From Rhodoferax sp. (GTDB taxonomy: Bacteria; Pseudomonadota; Gammaproteobacteria; Burkholderiales; Burkholderiaceae_C): DNA of 5,255 bases. The notes under the pieces were generated by a model. The model did no database searches. It worked only from the letters and a program-made list of their open reading frames with translations, and was not told the origin of the DNA. Shown here in pieces: positions 1-5,255 of the stretch. The stretch spans positions 1 through 5,255 of the forward strand of contig VERU01000209.1 in the NCBI GenBank assembly GCA_018882485.1. The letters are read 5' to 3'. The translations under genes and the position numbers were made by a program. Numbering within the stretch: the first letter of the stretch is position 1; each line of letters begins with the position of its first letter.

Positions 1-350
1 TCCCGCGCCTGGGCCTGCGGCTCGTAGTCGTGGGCGGCGAAAACGGCCTGCACCCGCAGCTGGCGCGCCAGGTCCAGCACCGACTGCTCGGCCGGGCCAT
101 GGCGCACGATCAGCCCCGCCCGGGCTTGCCCGGCGAGTTCCCGCAGCGCGGCATCGAGTTCCACCAGCGATGCCCGGATGAAGGCCACCCTGCGGTCGGC
201 GCGGGGCAGCGGGTCGAGGATGGCCGTGTCGAAGACGAACACGCAATGCACCCGTCGGCAGGATTGCAGCGCCAGCTGCAGGGCGGCGTTGTCATCCACC
301 CGCAGATCGCGCCGGAACCACATCAGACCGGTATCGAATTGAGCTTCCAT
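1..350 (-). CDS. phr: Deoxyribodipyrimidine photolyase, N-terminal part (cut by window edge)
   Basis: This is the first ~116 codons of a DNA photolyase/cryptochrome-family protein, read leftward and running off the window. Family members use light through FAD to split UV-induced pyrimidine dimers in DNA. The protein opens with MEAQFDTGLMWFRRDLR, followed by VDDNAAL; WFRRDLRxxDNxAL is the hallmark opening of the N-terminal alpha/beta antenna-binding domain. The last visible segment, AVFAAHDYEPQAQAR, matches the conserved 'N.DYEP.A..RD' stretch that closes that domain's core. The FAD-binding helical domain lies outside the window, so CPD photolyase cannot be separated from a cryptochrome-like relative. 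The ATG at 350 is chosen because the WFRRDLR motif starts nine residues later and a GGTGA ribosome-binding match sits directly upstream (353-357, minus strand). The gene diverges from yqgE with only 21 bases between the start codons, so its promoter must overlap the start of yqgE. Confidence 0.93.
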   Translation of the reverse strand, partial: MEAQFDTGLMWFRRDLRVDDNAALQLALQSCRRVHCVFVFDTAILDPLPRADRRVAFIRASLVELDAALRELAGQARAGLIVRHGPAEQSVLDLARQLRVQAVFAAHDYEPQAQAR

Positions 351-371
351 CTTCACCGCTAGAATCGTTTC
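339..371 (+). promoter_or_regulatory. Possible promoter of the yqgE-plsC run, perhaps leaderless
   Basis: TAGAAT at 360-365 differs from the sigma-70 -10 consensus TATAAT at one position. TTGAGC at 339-344 is a 4/6 match to the -35 box, but the spacer is only 15 bases. A start site 6-7 bases after the -10 box would fall on or next to the yqgE ATG at 372. No Shine-Dalgarno sequence is visible in 351-371, which fits a leaderless transcript. The -35 match lies inside the phr coding region. This is an inference from short motifs only. Confidence 0.35.
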
Positions 372-971
372 ATGGCCGGTGATTTTGCCCTGACCAACCT
401 GACCAACCACTTCCTGATTGCGATGCCAGGCCTGCAGGACGAGGTCTTTGCCCGCAGCGTGGTCTATCTGTGCGAACACAGCGAACGCGGCGCCCTCGGT
501 CTGATGATCAACAAGCTCAGCGACATCGACCTCAAGCGGCTGTTCGAGAAGGTCGAGCTGCCCCTCAACCGCAAGGACCTGGCCGACGCCCCGGTGCTGC
601 AGGGCGGACCGGTGCAGACCGAGCGGGGATTCGTACTGCACGAGCCCATTTTTGCCGAAGCGGACAAGCCCAGCGAGGCGGTGTACGCCTCGACCCTGAC
701 CATACCGGGCGGGCTGGAGATGACGACCTCCAAAGACGTGCTGGAGGCCATCTCCACCGGTTCGGGGCCGCGCAAGCTGCTGGTGACCCTGGGCTATTCG
801 GCCTGGGGTGAAGGGCAGCTGGAGTCCGAGCTGTCCGACAACAGCTGGCTGACCGTCGCTGCCCATCCCAGCGTGATTTTCGACACGCCCGTGGACAAGC
901 GCTACGAGGTGGCGCTGGGGCTGCTGGGCCTGGAGGCCTGGATGCTCTCGCCTGAAGCCGGTCATGCCTGA
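372..971 (+). CDS. yqgE: YqgE/AlgH family protein (UPF0301)
   Basis: This 199-residue protein belongs to the YqgE family (UPF0301, DUF179; called AlgH in Pseudomonas). The family is widespread in proteobacteria and has no settled biochemical role. The length is slightly above the usual ~185 residues. Family signatures are clear: NHFLIAMPGLQDEVFARSVVYLC at residues 12-34, GALGLMIN at 40-47, and near the end GYSAWGEGQLESEL, then NSWL and a closing AGHA. The conserved 'N-R/K-P' after GLxI reads NKL here (residues 47-49), so the usual proline is replaced by leucine. The ATG at 372 is chosen because it places the FLIAMPG motif at the normal distance from the N-terminus; there is no ribosome-binding site before it. 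The stop overlaps the start of ruvX by 8 bases (964-971), implying co-transcription. The yqgE-yqgF pairing is conserved across many gamma- and betaproteobacteria. Confidence 0.96.
   Translation: MAGDFALTNLTNHFLIAMPGLQDEVFARSVVYLCEHSERGALGLMINKLSDIDLKRLFEKVELPLNRKDLADAPVLQGGPVQTERGFVLHEPIFAEADKPSEAVYASTLTIPGGLEMTTSKDVLEAISTGSGPRKLLVTLGYSAWGEGQLESELSDNSWLTVAAHPSVIFDTPVDKRYEVALGLLGLEAWMLSPEAGHA
390..407 (+). repeat. Tandem 9-base repeat inside yqgE
   Basis: CTGACCAAC occurs twice in a row at 390-398 and 399-407 and encodes Leu-Thr-Asn twice (residues 7-12), just before the conserved FLIAMPG motif. It lies 40-57 bases upstream of the divergent phr start, so it could also sit in phr's upstream region, but nothing shows that it is an operator. 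A small in-frame duplication in the variable N-terminus is the simplest reading. Confidence 0.6.
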
Positions 972-1398
972 GAGGGGCGGCTCCGACGTCCAGGGTGCGC
1001 CACGGGTTGCGGCGACGCTGCAGACCTTTCTCGGCATCGACCTGGGGCAAAAGCGCACCGGGTTGGCCGTGGGCAACCGTCTGCTGCGCAGTGCCCAGCC
1101 CCAGAGCACCCTGCGCGCCGAGGGCGATGCCCGGTTTGACGGCATCGCCCGAGCCATGGCGCAATGGCAGCCCGATGCCCTGGTGATTGGCGTGCCCTGC
1201 CACCCCGATGGGGCCGCCCATGACAACACGGCCCGTGCACGCCGCTTCGCCCGCCAGTTGCGGGGCCGCTTCGGCCTGCCGGTTTTCGAGGTCGATGAGC
1301 GCTACAGCACCACCGAGGCCCGCTCGGCCGGCGCCAGCGACCCCGATGCCGCCGCCGCCGCCATCATCCTGGGTCAGTTCCTGAGGCAGCTGCCATGA
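964..1398 (+). CDS. ruvX: Pre-16S rRNA nuclease / Holliday junction resolvase-like protein RuvX (YqgF)
   Basis: This 144-residue cytoplasmic protein has the RNase H-like YqgF fold. The E. coli member is essential and takes part in 5'-end maturation of 16S rRNA; the family was first named as a putative Holliday junction resolvase. Visible motifs, in order, are LGIDLGQKRTGLAVG (residues 23-37, with the first catalytic aspartate at D26), LVIGVPCHPDG (73-83), the ARARRFARQL helix (90-99), VDERYSTTEA (110-119), and a C-terminal SDPDAAAAAIILGQFL that supplies the last acidic residue (D128 or D126). All expected acidic positions appear to be kept. About 22 residues precede the first motif, longer than usual, but no better in-frame ATG, GTG or TTG lies between 964 and that motif. 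It overlaps yqgE by 8 bases upstream and pyrR by 4 bases (ATGA, 1395-1398) downstream, so it is probably translationally coupled to both. Confidence 0.95.
   Translation: MPERGGSDVQGAPRVAATLQTFLGIDLGQKRTGLAVGNRLLRSAQPQSTLRAEGDARFDGIARAMAQWQPDALVIGVPCHPDGAAHDNTARARRFARQLRGRFGLPVFEVDERYSTTEARSAGASDPDAAAAAIILGQFLRQLP
1383..1386 (+). promoter_or_regulatory. Ribosome-binding site of pyrR
   Basis: GAGG lies 8 bases before the pyrR ATG at 1395, inside the last codons of ruvX. It supports this start and allows re-initiation at the ATGA overlap. Confidence 0.6.
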
Positions 1399-1913
1399 AC
1401 AACGGGGTGGGCACGCACCAGCAGCTGGCGCTGGACGCCGAGGCCTTGTACGGCGAATTGCTGCGAGGCGTGCGCGGCCTGCTGGCGCCGGGTGATCGGC
1501 TGATCGGCATCACCTCGGGCGGCGCGTGGCTGGCGGAGCGCTTGCAGACCGACCTCGGGCTCGAGGGCGCCGCAGGCGTCATCTCGTCGGCCCTGCATCG
1601 GGACGATTTCGGTCGGCGTGGGCTGACCGCGGCGGCCCAGACCCGCATCCCCTTCGACGTGCGCGATGCCCGCATCCTGCTCATCGACGACGTGCTCTAC
1701 ACCGGCCGCACCTTGCGGGCGGTGATCAACGAACTGTTCGATTTCGGCCGCCCGGCCTGCGTGCGGCTGGCGGTGCTGGTGGACCGTGGCGGGCGTGAAC
1801 TGCCGGTGCACCCCGACTTTTGCGCCGCCCGCCTGGTGTTGCCGGCCGACCAGTCGCTGGCCCTGGCGCGCGATGCGCAGGGGCGCTTCAGCTTCCAGGT
1901 GGAGTCCCGTTGA
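1395..1913 (+). CDS. pyrR: PyrR, bifunctional pyr operon regulator / uracil phosphoribosyltransferase family
   Basis: This 172-residue phosphoribosyltransferase-fold protein is of the PyrR type. In Bacillus, PyrR binds UMP and the leader of pyr mRNA to cause attenuation, and also converts uracil plus PRPP to UMP. In proteobacteria it is commonly found next to pyrB and is thought to regulate it. The PRPP-binding motif [13 protein letters not shown] (residues 94-106) is textbook PyrR, followed by LFDFGRP (114-120) and [10 protein letters not shown] (128-137). SALHRDDF (65-72) matches the family's conserved 'YRDD' region. The length is normal (~170). It starts within the ruvX stop (4-base overlap) and ends two bases before pyrB, so it is made from the same transcript as the enzyme it is expected to control. 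No attenuator-like leader can exist in the 2-base gap to pyrB. Any RNA-binding control would therefore have to act elsewhere, or control may be at transcription. Family assignment is secure; the regulatory mode is not visible. Confidence 0.95.
   Translation: MNNGVGTHQQLALDAEALYGELLRGVRGLLAPGDRLIGITSGGAWLAERLQTDLGLEGAAGVISSALHRDDFGRRGLTAAAQTRIPFDVRDARILLIDDVLYTGRTLRAVINELFDFGRPACVRLAVLVDRGGRELPVHPDFCAARLVLPADQSLALARDAQGRFSFQVESR
1901..1904 (+). promoter_or_regulatory. Ribosome-binding site of pyrB
   Basis: GGAG (within AGGTGGAG, 1897-1904) lies 11 bases before the ATG at 1916, inside the end of pyrR. It supports 1916 as the pyrB start rather than the upstream extension of the frame to 1820, which would add 32 residues not seen in the family. 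Confidence 0.55.
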
Positions 1914-1915
1914 CC

Positions 1916-2878
1916 ATGCTGGCACGCCGCAACCCCCAGCTCAACGCCCACGGCGAACTGATCCACCTGCTGTCCATCGAGGGCCTGTCGCGCGACATCC
2001 TGACCCAGGTGCTGGACACGGCGGCCACCTTTGTCAGCGTCAGCGACCGGGAGGTCAAGAAGGTGCCGCTGCTGCGCGGCAAGAGCGTGTTCAACCTGTT
2101 CTTCGAAAATTCGACCCGCACCCGCACCACCTTCGAGATTGCGGCGACCCGGCTCAGCGCCGATGTGATCAACCTGGACATCGCCCGGTCGTCGGCTTCC
2201 AAGGGCGAGTCGCTGCTCGACACCATCGCCAACCTCAGCGCCATGGCCGCCGACATTTTTGTGGTGCGCCACAGCGAATCGGGCGCGCCCTACCTGATCT
2301 CGCAGCACGTGGCGCCTCATGTGCATGTGATCAATGCCGGTGACGGACGGCATGCCCATCCGACCCAGGGCCTGCTCGACCTCTACACCATCCGCCATTA
2401 CAAGAAGGATTTTTCCAACCTCACCGTGGCCATCGTCGGCGATGTGCTGCATTCGCGGGTGGCCCGCTCCGACATCCATGGACTGACCACCCTGGGTTGT
2501 GCCGAGGTGCGCGTGGTCGGGCCCAAGACCCTGGTGCCGGCCGACCTGGCGCCCATGGGCGTTCGGGTCTGCCACAGCATGGAGGAGGGGCTGCGCGACT
2601 GCGATGTGGTGATCATGCTGCGGCTGCAGAACGAGCGCATGGGGGGCGCCCTGCTGCCCTCCAGCCATGAATTTTTCAAGAGTTACGGCCTGACGCCCGA
2701 CAAGCTGCAACTGGCGCGTCCGGATGCGATCGTGATGCACCCGGGGCCGATCAACCGGGGCGTGGAGATCGACTCGGCCGTGGTCGACGGGACCCAGAGC
2801 GTGATCCTGCCGCAGGTGACCTTCGGCATTGCGGTGCGCATGGCGGTGATGGGCATCGTCGCCGGCAACGAGGCCTGA
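1916..2878 (+). CDS. pyrB: Aspartate carbamoyltransferase catalytic subunit PyrB
   Basis: PyrB joins carbamoyl phosphate and L-aspartate to give N-carbamoyl-L-aspartate, the committed step of pyrimidine synthesis, in the cytoplasm. The protein has 320 residues, normal for a catalytic chain. All active-site motifs are present: the carbamoyl-phosphate loop [13 protein letters not shown] (62-74, with S-T-R-T-R at 66-70), SSASKGES (92-99) with the loop lysine that reaches the neighbouring subunit's site, HPTQ (148-151), [12 protein letters not shown] (174-185), RLQNERM (236-242, aspartate-binding region), and HPGPINRG (275-282). No regulatory PyrI gene is present. Instead pyrB is followed six bases later by a pyrC' gene, the arrangement typical of ATCases that form a dodecamer with dihydroorotase-like chains. 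It begins two bases after pyrR. The coding sequence is intact, and I see nothing suggesting loss of function. Confidence 0.98.
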   Translation: MLARRNPQLNAHGELIHLLSIEGLSRDILTQVLDTAATFVSVSDREVKKVPLLRGKSVFNLFFENSTRTRTTFEIAATRLSADVINLDIARSSASKGESLLDTIANLSAMAADIFVVRHSESGAPYLISQHVAPHVHVINAGDGRHAHPTQGLLDLYTIRHYKKDFSNLTVAIVGDVLHSRVARSDIHGLTTLGCAEVRVVGPKTLVPADLAPMGVRVCHSMEEGLRDCDVVIMLRLQNERMGGALLPSSHEFFKSYGLTPDKLQLARPDAIVMHPGPINRGVEIDSAVVDGTQSVILPQVTFGIAVRMAVMGIVAGNEA

Positions 2879-3424
2879 CACGCCATGACCCACGCCACGC
2901 ATCCGGCCCCACCGACCCTGATACGCGGCGGTCGGCTGATCGATCCGCAGACCGGTCTGGACACCGTGGCCGACCTCGCGCTGGCGGACGGCCGGGTGCT
3001 GGCCATCGGCCCGGCGCCCGGTTTTCAGCCTGCCCGCGTGATCGAGGCGGCGGGCTGGGTGGTCGCCCCGGGTCTGGTGGACCTGGCCGTGCGGCTGCGC
3101 GAGCCCGGGCTGGAACACGCCCGCATGCTGGAATCCGAAATGGCGGCGGCGGTGGCCGGTGGTGTGACCAGCGTGGTCTGTCCGCCCGATACCGACCCCG
3201 TGCTGGACGAACCGGGTCTGGTGGCCATGCTGCGGTCCCGGGCCGAGCGGCTGCGGCTGGCACGGCTCTACCCGCTGGGCGCCTTGACCCGCGGGCTGGC
3301 CGGGCAGGCGCTGACCGAGATGCTGCAACTGGCCGAGGCGGGTTGCGTGGCCTTCAGCCAGGCCGAGGTGGCGGTGCCCGATACCCTGGTGCTGCAGCGT
3401 GCATTCCAGTACGCCAGCACCTTT

Positions 3425-3430
3425 GGCAGG
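3425..3430 (+). other. First frameshift site in pyrC' (one base apparently missing)
   Basis: Family-like sequence ends with ...YASTFG in the start frame (last good codon GGC, 3425-3427) and resumes as QAVWLRPQD one frame back, with CAG at 3427-3429. One extra C or G in GGCAGG would restore TTT-GGx-CAG-GCC. The lesion falls in a short GGC/CAGG context, where a base loss could come from either replication or sequencing. Confidence 0.85.
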
Positions 3431-3480
3431 CCGTCTGGCTGCGCCCGCAGGATGCCTACCTGGGCCGGGGCGTGGCCGCC

Positions 3481-3489
3481 AAGGGGCGC
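3481..3489 (+). other. Second frameshift site in pyrC' (one G apparently missing from a G run)
   Basis: The middle frame reads ...GVAAKG up to 3486, and family-like sequence then continues one frame back as ALATRMG from GCG at 3486-3488. Restoring a fifth G to the present run of four (3483-3486) gives AAG-GGG-GCG-CTG and joins the two parts cleanly. Loss of one base from a homopolymer is a common error type in several sequencing methods. Confidence 0.85.
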
Positions 3490-4195
3490 TGGCCACCCGC
3501 ATGGGCCGGTCCGGCGTGCCGGTGGTGGCCGAGACCATCGCCCTGCACACCATTTTCGAGCTCATGCGCGTGACCGGGGTGCGGGTCCACCTGTGTCGCC
3601 TCAGCAGCGCAGCGGGTCTGGCGCTGGTGCGCCAGGCCAAGCGCGACGGGCTGCCGCTGACTTGCGATGTGAGCATCCACACGCTGCACCTGACCGACGT
3701 GGACATCGGCTATTTCGACAGCCGGGCGCGCCTCAATCCCCCCTTGCGCCAGCAGCGCGACCGCGACGCCCTGCGGGAGGGATTGGCCGATGGCACGGTG
3801 GATGCCCTGGTGTCGGATCACACGCCCGTGGGCGAAGACGCCAAGGCGCTGCCCTTTGCCGAAAGCGAGCCCGGTGCCACCGGGGTCGAGTTGTTGCTCA
3901 GCCTGGCCCTGAAATGGGCCGAAGCGGCCGGACTGGCGTTGCCCCAGGCGCTGGCCCGTGTCACCTGCGGGCCGGCCCGGGTGCTGGGTGCGGCCCTGGG
4001 CGAGCAGGCCGCCAGCGCCGGCCGGCTGGCGGTGGGGGCCTCGGCCGACCTCTGCCTGTTCGATCCGGCCGCCGACTGGGTGGTGGATCCGACCCGGCTG
4101 CGCAGCCAGGGACGCCACACTCCCTTTGCCGGATACAACCTGCCGGGTCGGGTGCGCTGCACCCTGGTGGCGGGCGAGATGGCCTACGGCCCCGC

Positions 4196-4933
4196 ATGAC
4201 ACGGCTGCTGGCGCTGGTGCGCCTGCTGCGGGTGCTGGCCCACCTGCTGGCCGGCTGGTACACGGTCCGGTACCGCTTCCCGCGGCTGTCGGTCTTCGAA
4301 AAAGAGGAGCGAATTTCATCCTGGGCCCTTGCCCTGCTTGGATACTTTGCTATTGAATTAAGAGTGATCGGCAGGGTGCCGGTGCAGGGTCCCCTGCTGC
4401 TGGTGGCCAACCACATTTCCTGGCTGGACATCGTGGCGCTGCACGCCGCCCGGCACTGCCGTTTCGTGGCCAAGGCCGACCTGGGGCAGTGGCCCCTGGT
4501 CGGCACCCTGGCGCGGGAGGCCGGTACCCTGTTCATCGAACGCGAATCGCCGCGCGACGCCCTGCGGGTGGTGCACCACATGGCCGAGCGATTGCGGGCC
4601 GATGAGGTGCTGGCCGTGTTTCCCGAGGGCACGACCAGCAATGGCCTGGGCTTGCTGCCGTTTCATGCCAATCTGCTGCAAGCCGCCATCGCCGTGGACG
4701 CCCCCGTGCAGCCGGTGGCGCTGCGTTTCACCGATGCCCGGACCGGCCAGACCAGCCTGGCACCCTGTTACATCGGTGACGACACCCTGCTGGATTCCCT
4801 GTGGCGCACGCTGCGTGCGCCGGCGCTGTGCGCCGTGCTCAGTTTTGGCGAGCCGCAGCGGGCGCAGGGTCGGAGCCGGCGGCAATGGGCGGCCGATCTG
4901 CGGGACGACGTGGACCGGCTTCGGGCAGCCTGA
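4196..4933 (+). CDS. plsC: 1-acyl-sn-glycerol-3-phosphate acyltransferase (PlsC family)
   Basis: PlsC transfers an acyl chain to position 2 of lysophosphatidic acid to give phosphatidic acid, the precursor of membrane phospholipids. The protein has 245 residues, normal for the family. A hydrophobic N-terminal segment (about residues 4-22) should anchor it in the inner membrane. The four acyltransferase motifs are present: NHISWLD (72-78, catalytic H73 and D78), GTLFIER (110-116), FPEGTTS (142-148), and PVQPVALR near residues 166-173. The ATG at 4196 overlaps the pyrC' stop by 4 bases (ATGA), so translation is probably coupled. The frame is also open upstream as far as 2885, but that upstream part is not PlsC-like and comes from the frameshifted pyrC'. 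Codons for residues 34-58 (4295-4369) are unusually AT-rich and rare for this region. The 3' end overlaps the convergent ABC transporter gene by 95 bases. Acyl-chain preference cannot be judged. Confidence 0.93.
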   Translation: MTRLLALVRLLRVLAHLLAGWYTVRYRFPRLSVFEKEERISSWALALLGYFAIELRVIGRVPVQGPLLLVANHISWLDIVALHAARHCRFVAKADLGQWPLVGTLAREAGTLFIERESPRDALRVVHHMAERLRADEVLAVFPEGTTSNGLGLLPFHANLLQAAIAVDAPVQPVALRFTDARTGQTSLAPCYIGDDTLLDSLWRTLRAPALCAVLSFGEPQRAQGRSRRQWAADLRDDVDRLRAA

Positions 4934-5255
4934 TCGGGGCGGGCGGCGTTGCCGCCTCCTGGCAGGGCAGGTGGCACAGCTGCCCGTCGTGGCGCGGGCA
5001 ATCGCGGTTGAAGGTGACCACGTGGTCGACCTGCGCCCGGATGCCGATGTGCTCGCCCACCCGATGGTCGTGGTGGCTGGGCACCAGCGCCATCACGGTG
5101 TCTCCGCTGGCCAGCCGCAGGGTGTAGAGGAAGTCGGCACCACGAAAGGCCTTGCGCAGGATCTCGGCCCTGACCGGCGCATCATCATCGTGGACGATGT
5201 CATCGGCCCGCAGCAGCACGTCGCAGGCGCCGCCGCTCATGGCGCAGGGCAGCGG
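4839..5255 (-). CDS. ABC transporter ATP-binding protein, C-terminal TOBE domain (cut by window edge)
   Basis: This is the last ~138 codons of a protein read leftward; its start and the ATPase domain lie outside the window. The visible part, CDVLLRADDIVHDD then AEILRKAFRGADFLYTLRL, then VMALVPSHHDHRVGEHIGIRAQVDHVV, has the form of the TOBE domain at the end of iron(III)/spermidine/sulfate-type importer ATPases (FbpC, PotA, CysA group). That domain helps couple substrate or regulatory signals to the ATPase. The family match ends around 'VVTFNRD'. The frame then continues for about 53 more residues of low-complexity Pro/Ala/Arg-rich sequence to the stop at 4839, the last part running antisense to the 3' end of plsC. 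That tail may be a true extension or the result of a lost stop. Walker motifs cannot be seen, so the substrate is not assignable. The phrase 'RGADFLYTLRL' leans toward the FbpC/PotA-like group. Confidence 0.85.
   Translation of the reverse strand, partial: PLPCAMSGGACDVLLRADDIVHDDDAPVRAEILRKAFRGADFLYTLRLASGDTVMALVPSHHDHRVGEHIGIRAQVDHVVTFNRDCPRHDGQLCHLPCQEAATPPAPIRLPEAGPRRPADRPPIAAGSDPAPAAARQN
4942..4956. terminator. Weak hairpin after plsC, possible terminator
   Basis: GGCGGC (4942-4947) and GCCGCC (4951-4956) form a perfect 6-base GC stem with a GTT loop, 8 bases after the plsC stop. There is no T run on either strand after it, so it is not a classical intrinsic terminator. It also lies inside the opposing ABC transporter coding frame. 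Chance occurrence in GC-rich DNA is quite possible. Confidence 0.25.

Larger units (their letters stand above)
2885..4199 (+). pseudogene. pyrC: PyrC', dihydroorotase-like partner of ATCase, broken by two frameshifts
   Basis: This is a dihydroorotase-family (amidohydrolase) chain. It reads as family-like protein in three consecutive frames: 2885 to about 3427 (IRGGRLIDPQTG, PGLVDL, LREPGLE, VAFSQAEV), about 3427-3486 (WLRPQDAYLGRG), then about 3486-4199 (PVVAETIALHTIFELMR, DIGYFDS, LNPPLRQQRDRDAL, SDHTPVGEDAK, LAVGASADLCLFDP). Restoring one base at each junction gives about 438 residues, near the family's usual ~425. The zinc-binding DxHxH is DLAVR (residues 66-70): both histidines are gone. 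The later HH reads HT, and DHAPH reads DHTPV. Such loss is typical of the non-catalytic PyrC' of Pseudomonas, which holds ATCase in a dodecamer, so another true dihydroorotase gene is expected elsewhere. The gene starts six bases after pyrB, and its stop overlaps the plsC start (ATGA, 4196-4199). As written it cannot make PyrC'. Sequence error and real recent mutation are both possible. Confidence 0.88.

Noticed and set aside
30..362. A 110-codon plus-strand open frame at the left end
   Set aside because: It lies opposite the phr start, which has clear photolyase motifs in the minus-strand frame, and it has no recognisable features or ribosome-binding site.
1820..1915. Upstream extension of pyrB to an ATG at 1820
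   Set aside because: It would overlap the end of pyrR by 94 bases and add 32 non-family residues. The ATG at 1916 has a GGAG before it and gives the normal 320-residue length.
1914..1915. A PyrR-binding RNA attenuator between pyrR and pyrB
   Set aside because: There are only two bases between the genes, and I see no strong terminator/anti-terminator hairpins with a T run nearby.
3425..3490. Programmed ribosomal frameshifting as an explanation for the pyrC' frame changes
   Set aside because: Two successive shifts would be needed about 60 bases apart, and no slippery heptamer with a following stem-loop or internal Shine-Dalgarno sequence is evident. Missing bases explain the data more simply.
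1697..3706. A 669-codon open frame on the minus strand opposite pyrB and pyrC'
   Set aside because: It is antisense to secure, family-matching genes, is rich in His/Gln/Arg/Gly as expected from the complement of GC-rich codons, and shows no recognisable domain. Long antisense frames are common at this GC content.
3456..4319. A 287-codon minus-strand open frame opposite the end of pyrC'
   Set aside because: No family motif, low-complexity Gly/Gln/Ala/Arg composition, and it lies opposite conserved pyrC' sequence. It is a shadow frame.
4960..5255. Reading the right end as a separate small gene on the plus strand
   Set aside because: The minus-strand frame matches a TOBE domain closely and is open to the window edge; the plus-strand frames here show no family features.

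Overview
The window is one contiguous stretch of GC-rich chromosome from a betaproteobacterium. It is most likely from order Burkholderiales, and the proteins look closest to the Comamonadaceae type; this placement rests on protein similarity recalled from memory and on gene order, not on a search. The heart of the window is a tightly packed plus-strand gene run, yqgE - ruvX/yqgF - pyrR - pyrB - pyrC' - plsC (372-4933), with overlaps or gaps of only a few bases at every junction. A photolyase gene diverges from its left end (1-350, minus, cut by the window edge). The C-terminal end of an ABC transporter ATPase gene converges on its right end (4839-5255, minus, cut by the window edge). I see no RNA genes, insertion sequences, CRISPR arrays or attachment sites, and no gene-free stretch longer than about 25 bases.

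The two genes at the head of the run are conserved companions: YqgE (UPF0301/AlgH family) and the pre-16S rRNA nuclease RuvX/YqgF. Next come three pyrimidine genes. PyrR is a PRPP-binding regulator-type protein. PyrB is the aspartate transcarbamoylase catalytic chain, with all its active-site motifs. PyrC' is a dihydroorotase-like protein whose zinc-binding histidines are largely replaced, as in the non-catalytic partner chain of the large ATCase assemblies known from Pseudomonas. The run ends with PlsC, a membrane-bound acyltransferase that makes phosphatidic acid. The likely theme is the second step of UMP synthesis, joined by translational coupling to a phospholipid gene and a ribosomal-RNA maturation gene.

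The most notable irregularity is in pyrC'. Its family-like protein sequence jumps between three reading frames: two apparent one-base losses lie about 60 bases apart (near 3427 and 3483-3486). As written the gene is broken, and by chance its first frame stays open all the way into plsC, creating a false 682-residue PyrC'-PlsC fusion. Everything downstream of the lesions is still well conserved, so they are either very recent or errors in the sequence. Smaller points are a possible leaderless promoter at yqgE, an AT-rich patch of rare codons inside plsC, and a 95-base tail-to-tail overlap between plsC and the ABC transporter gene. I found no previously undescribed system here; this is mostly a conserved housekeeping region.
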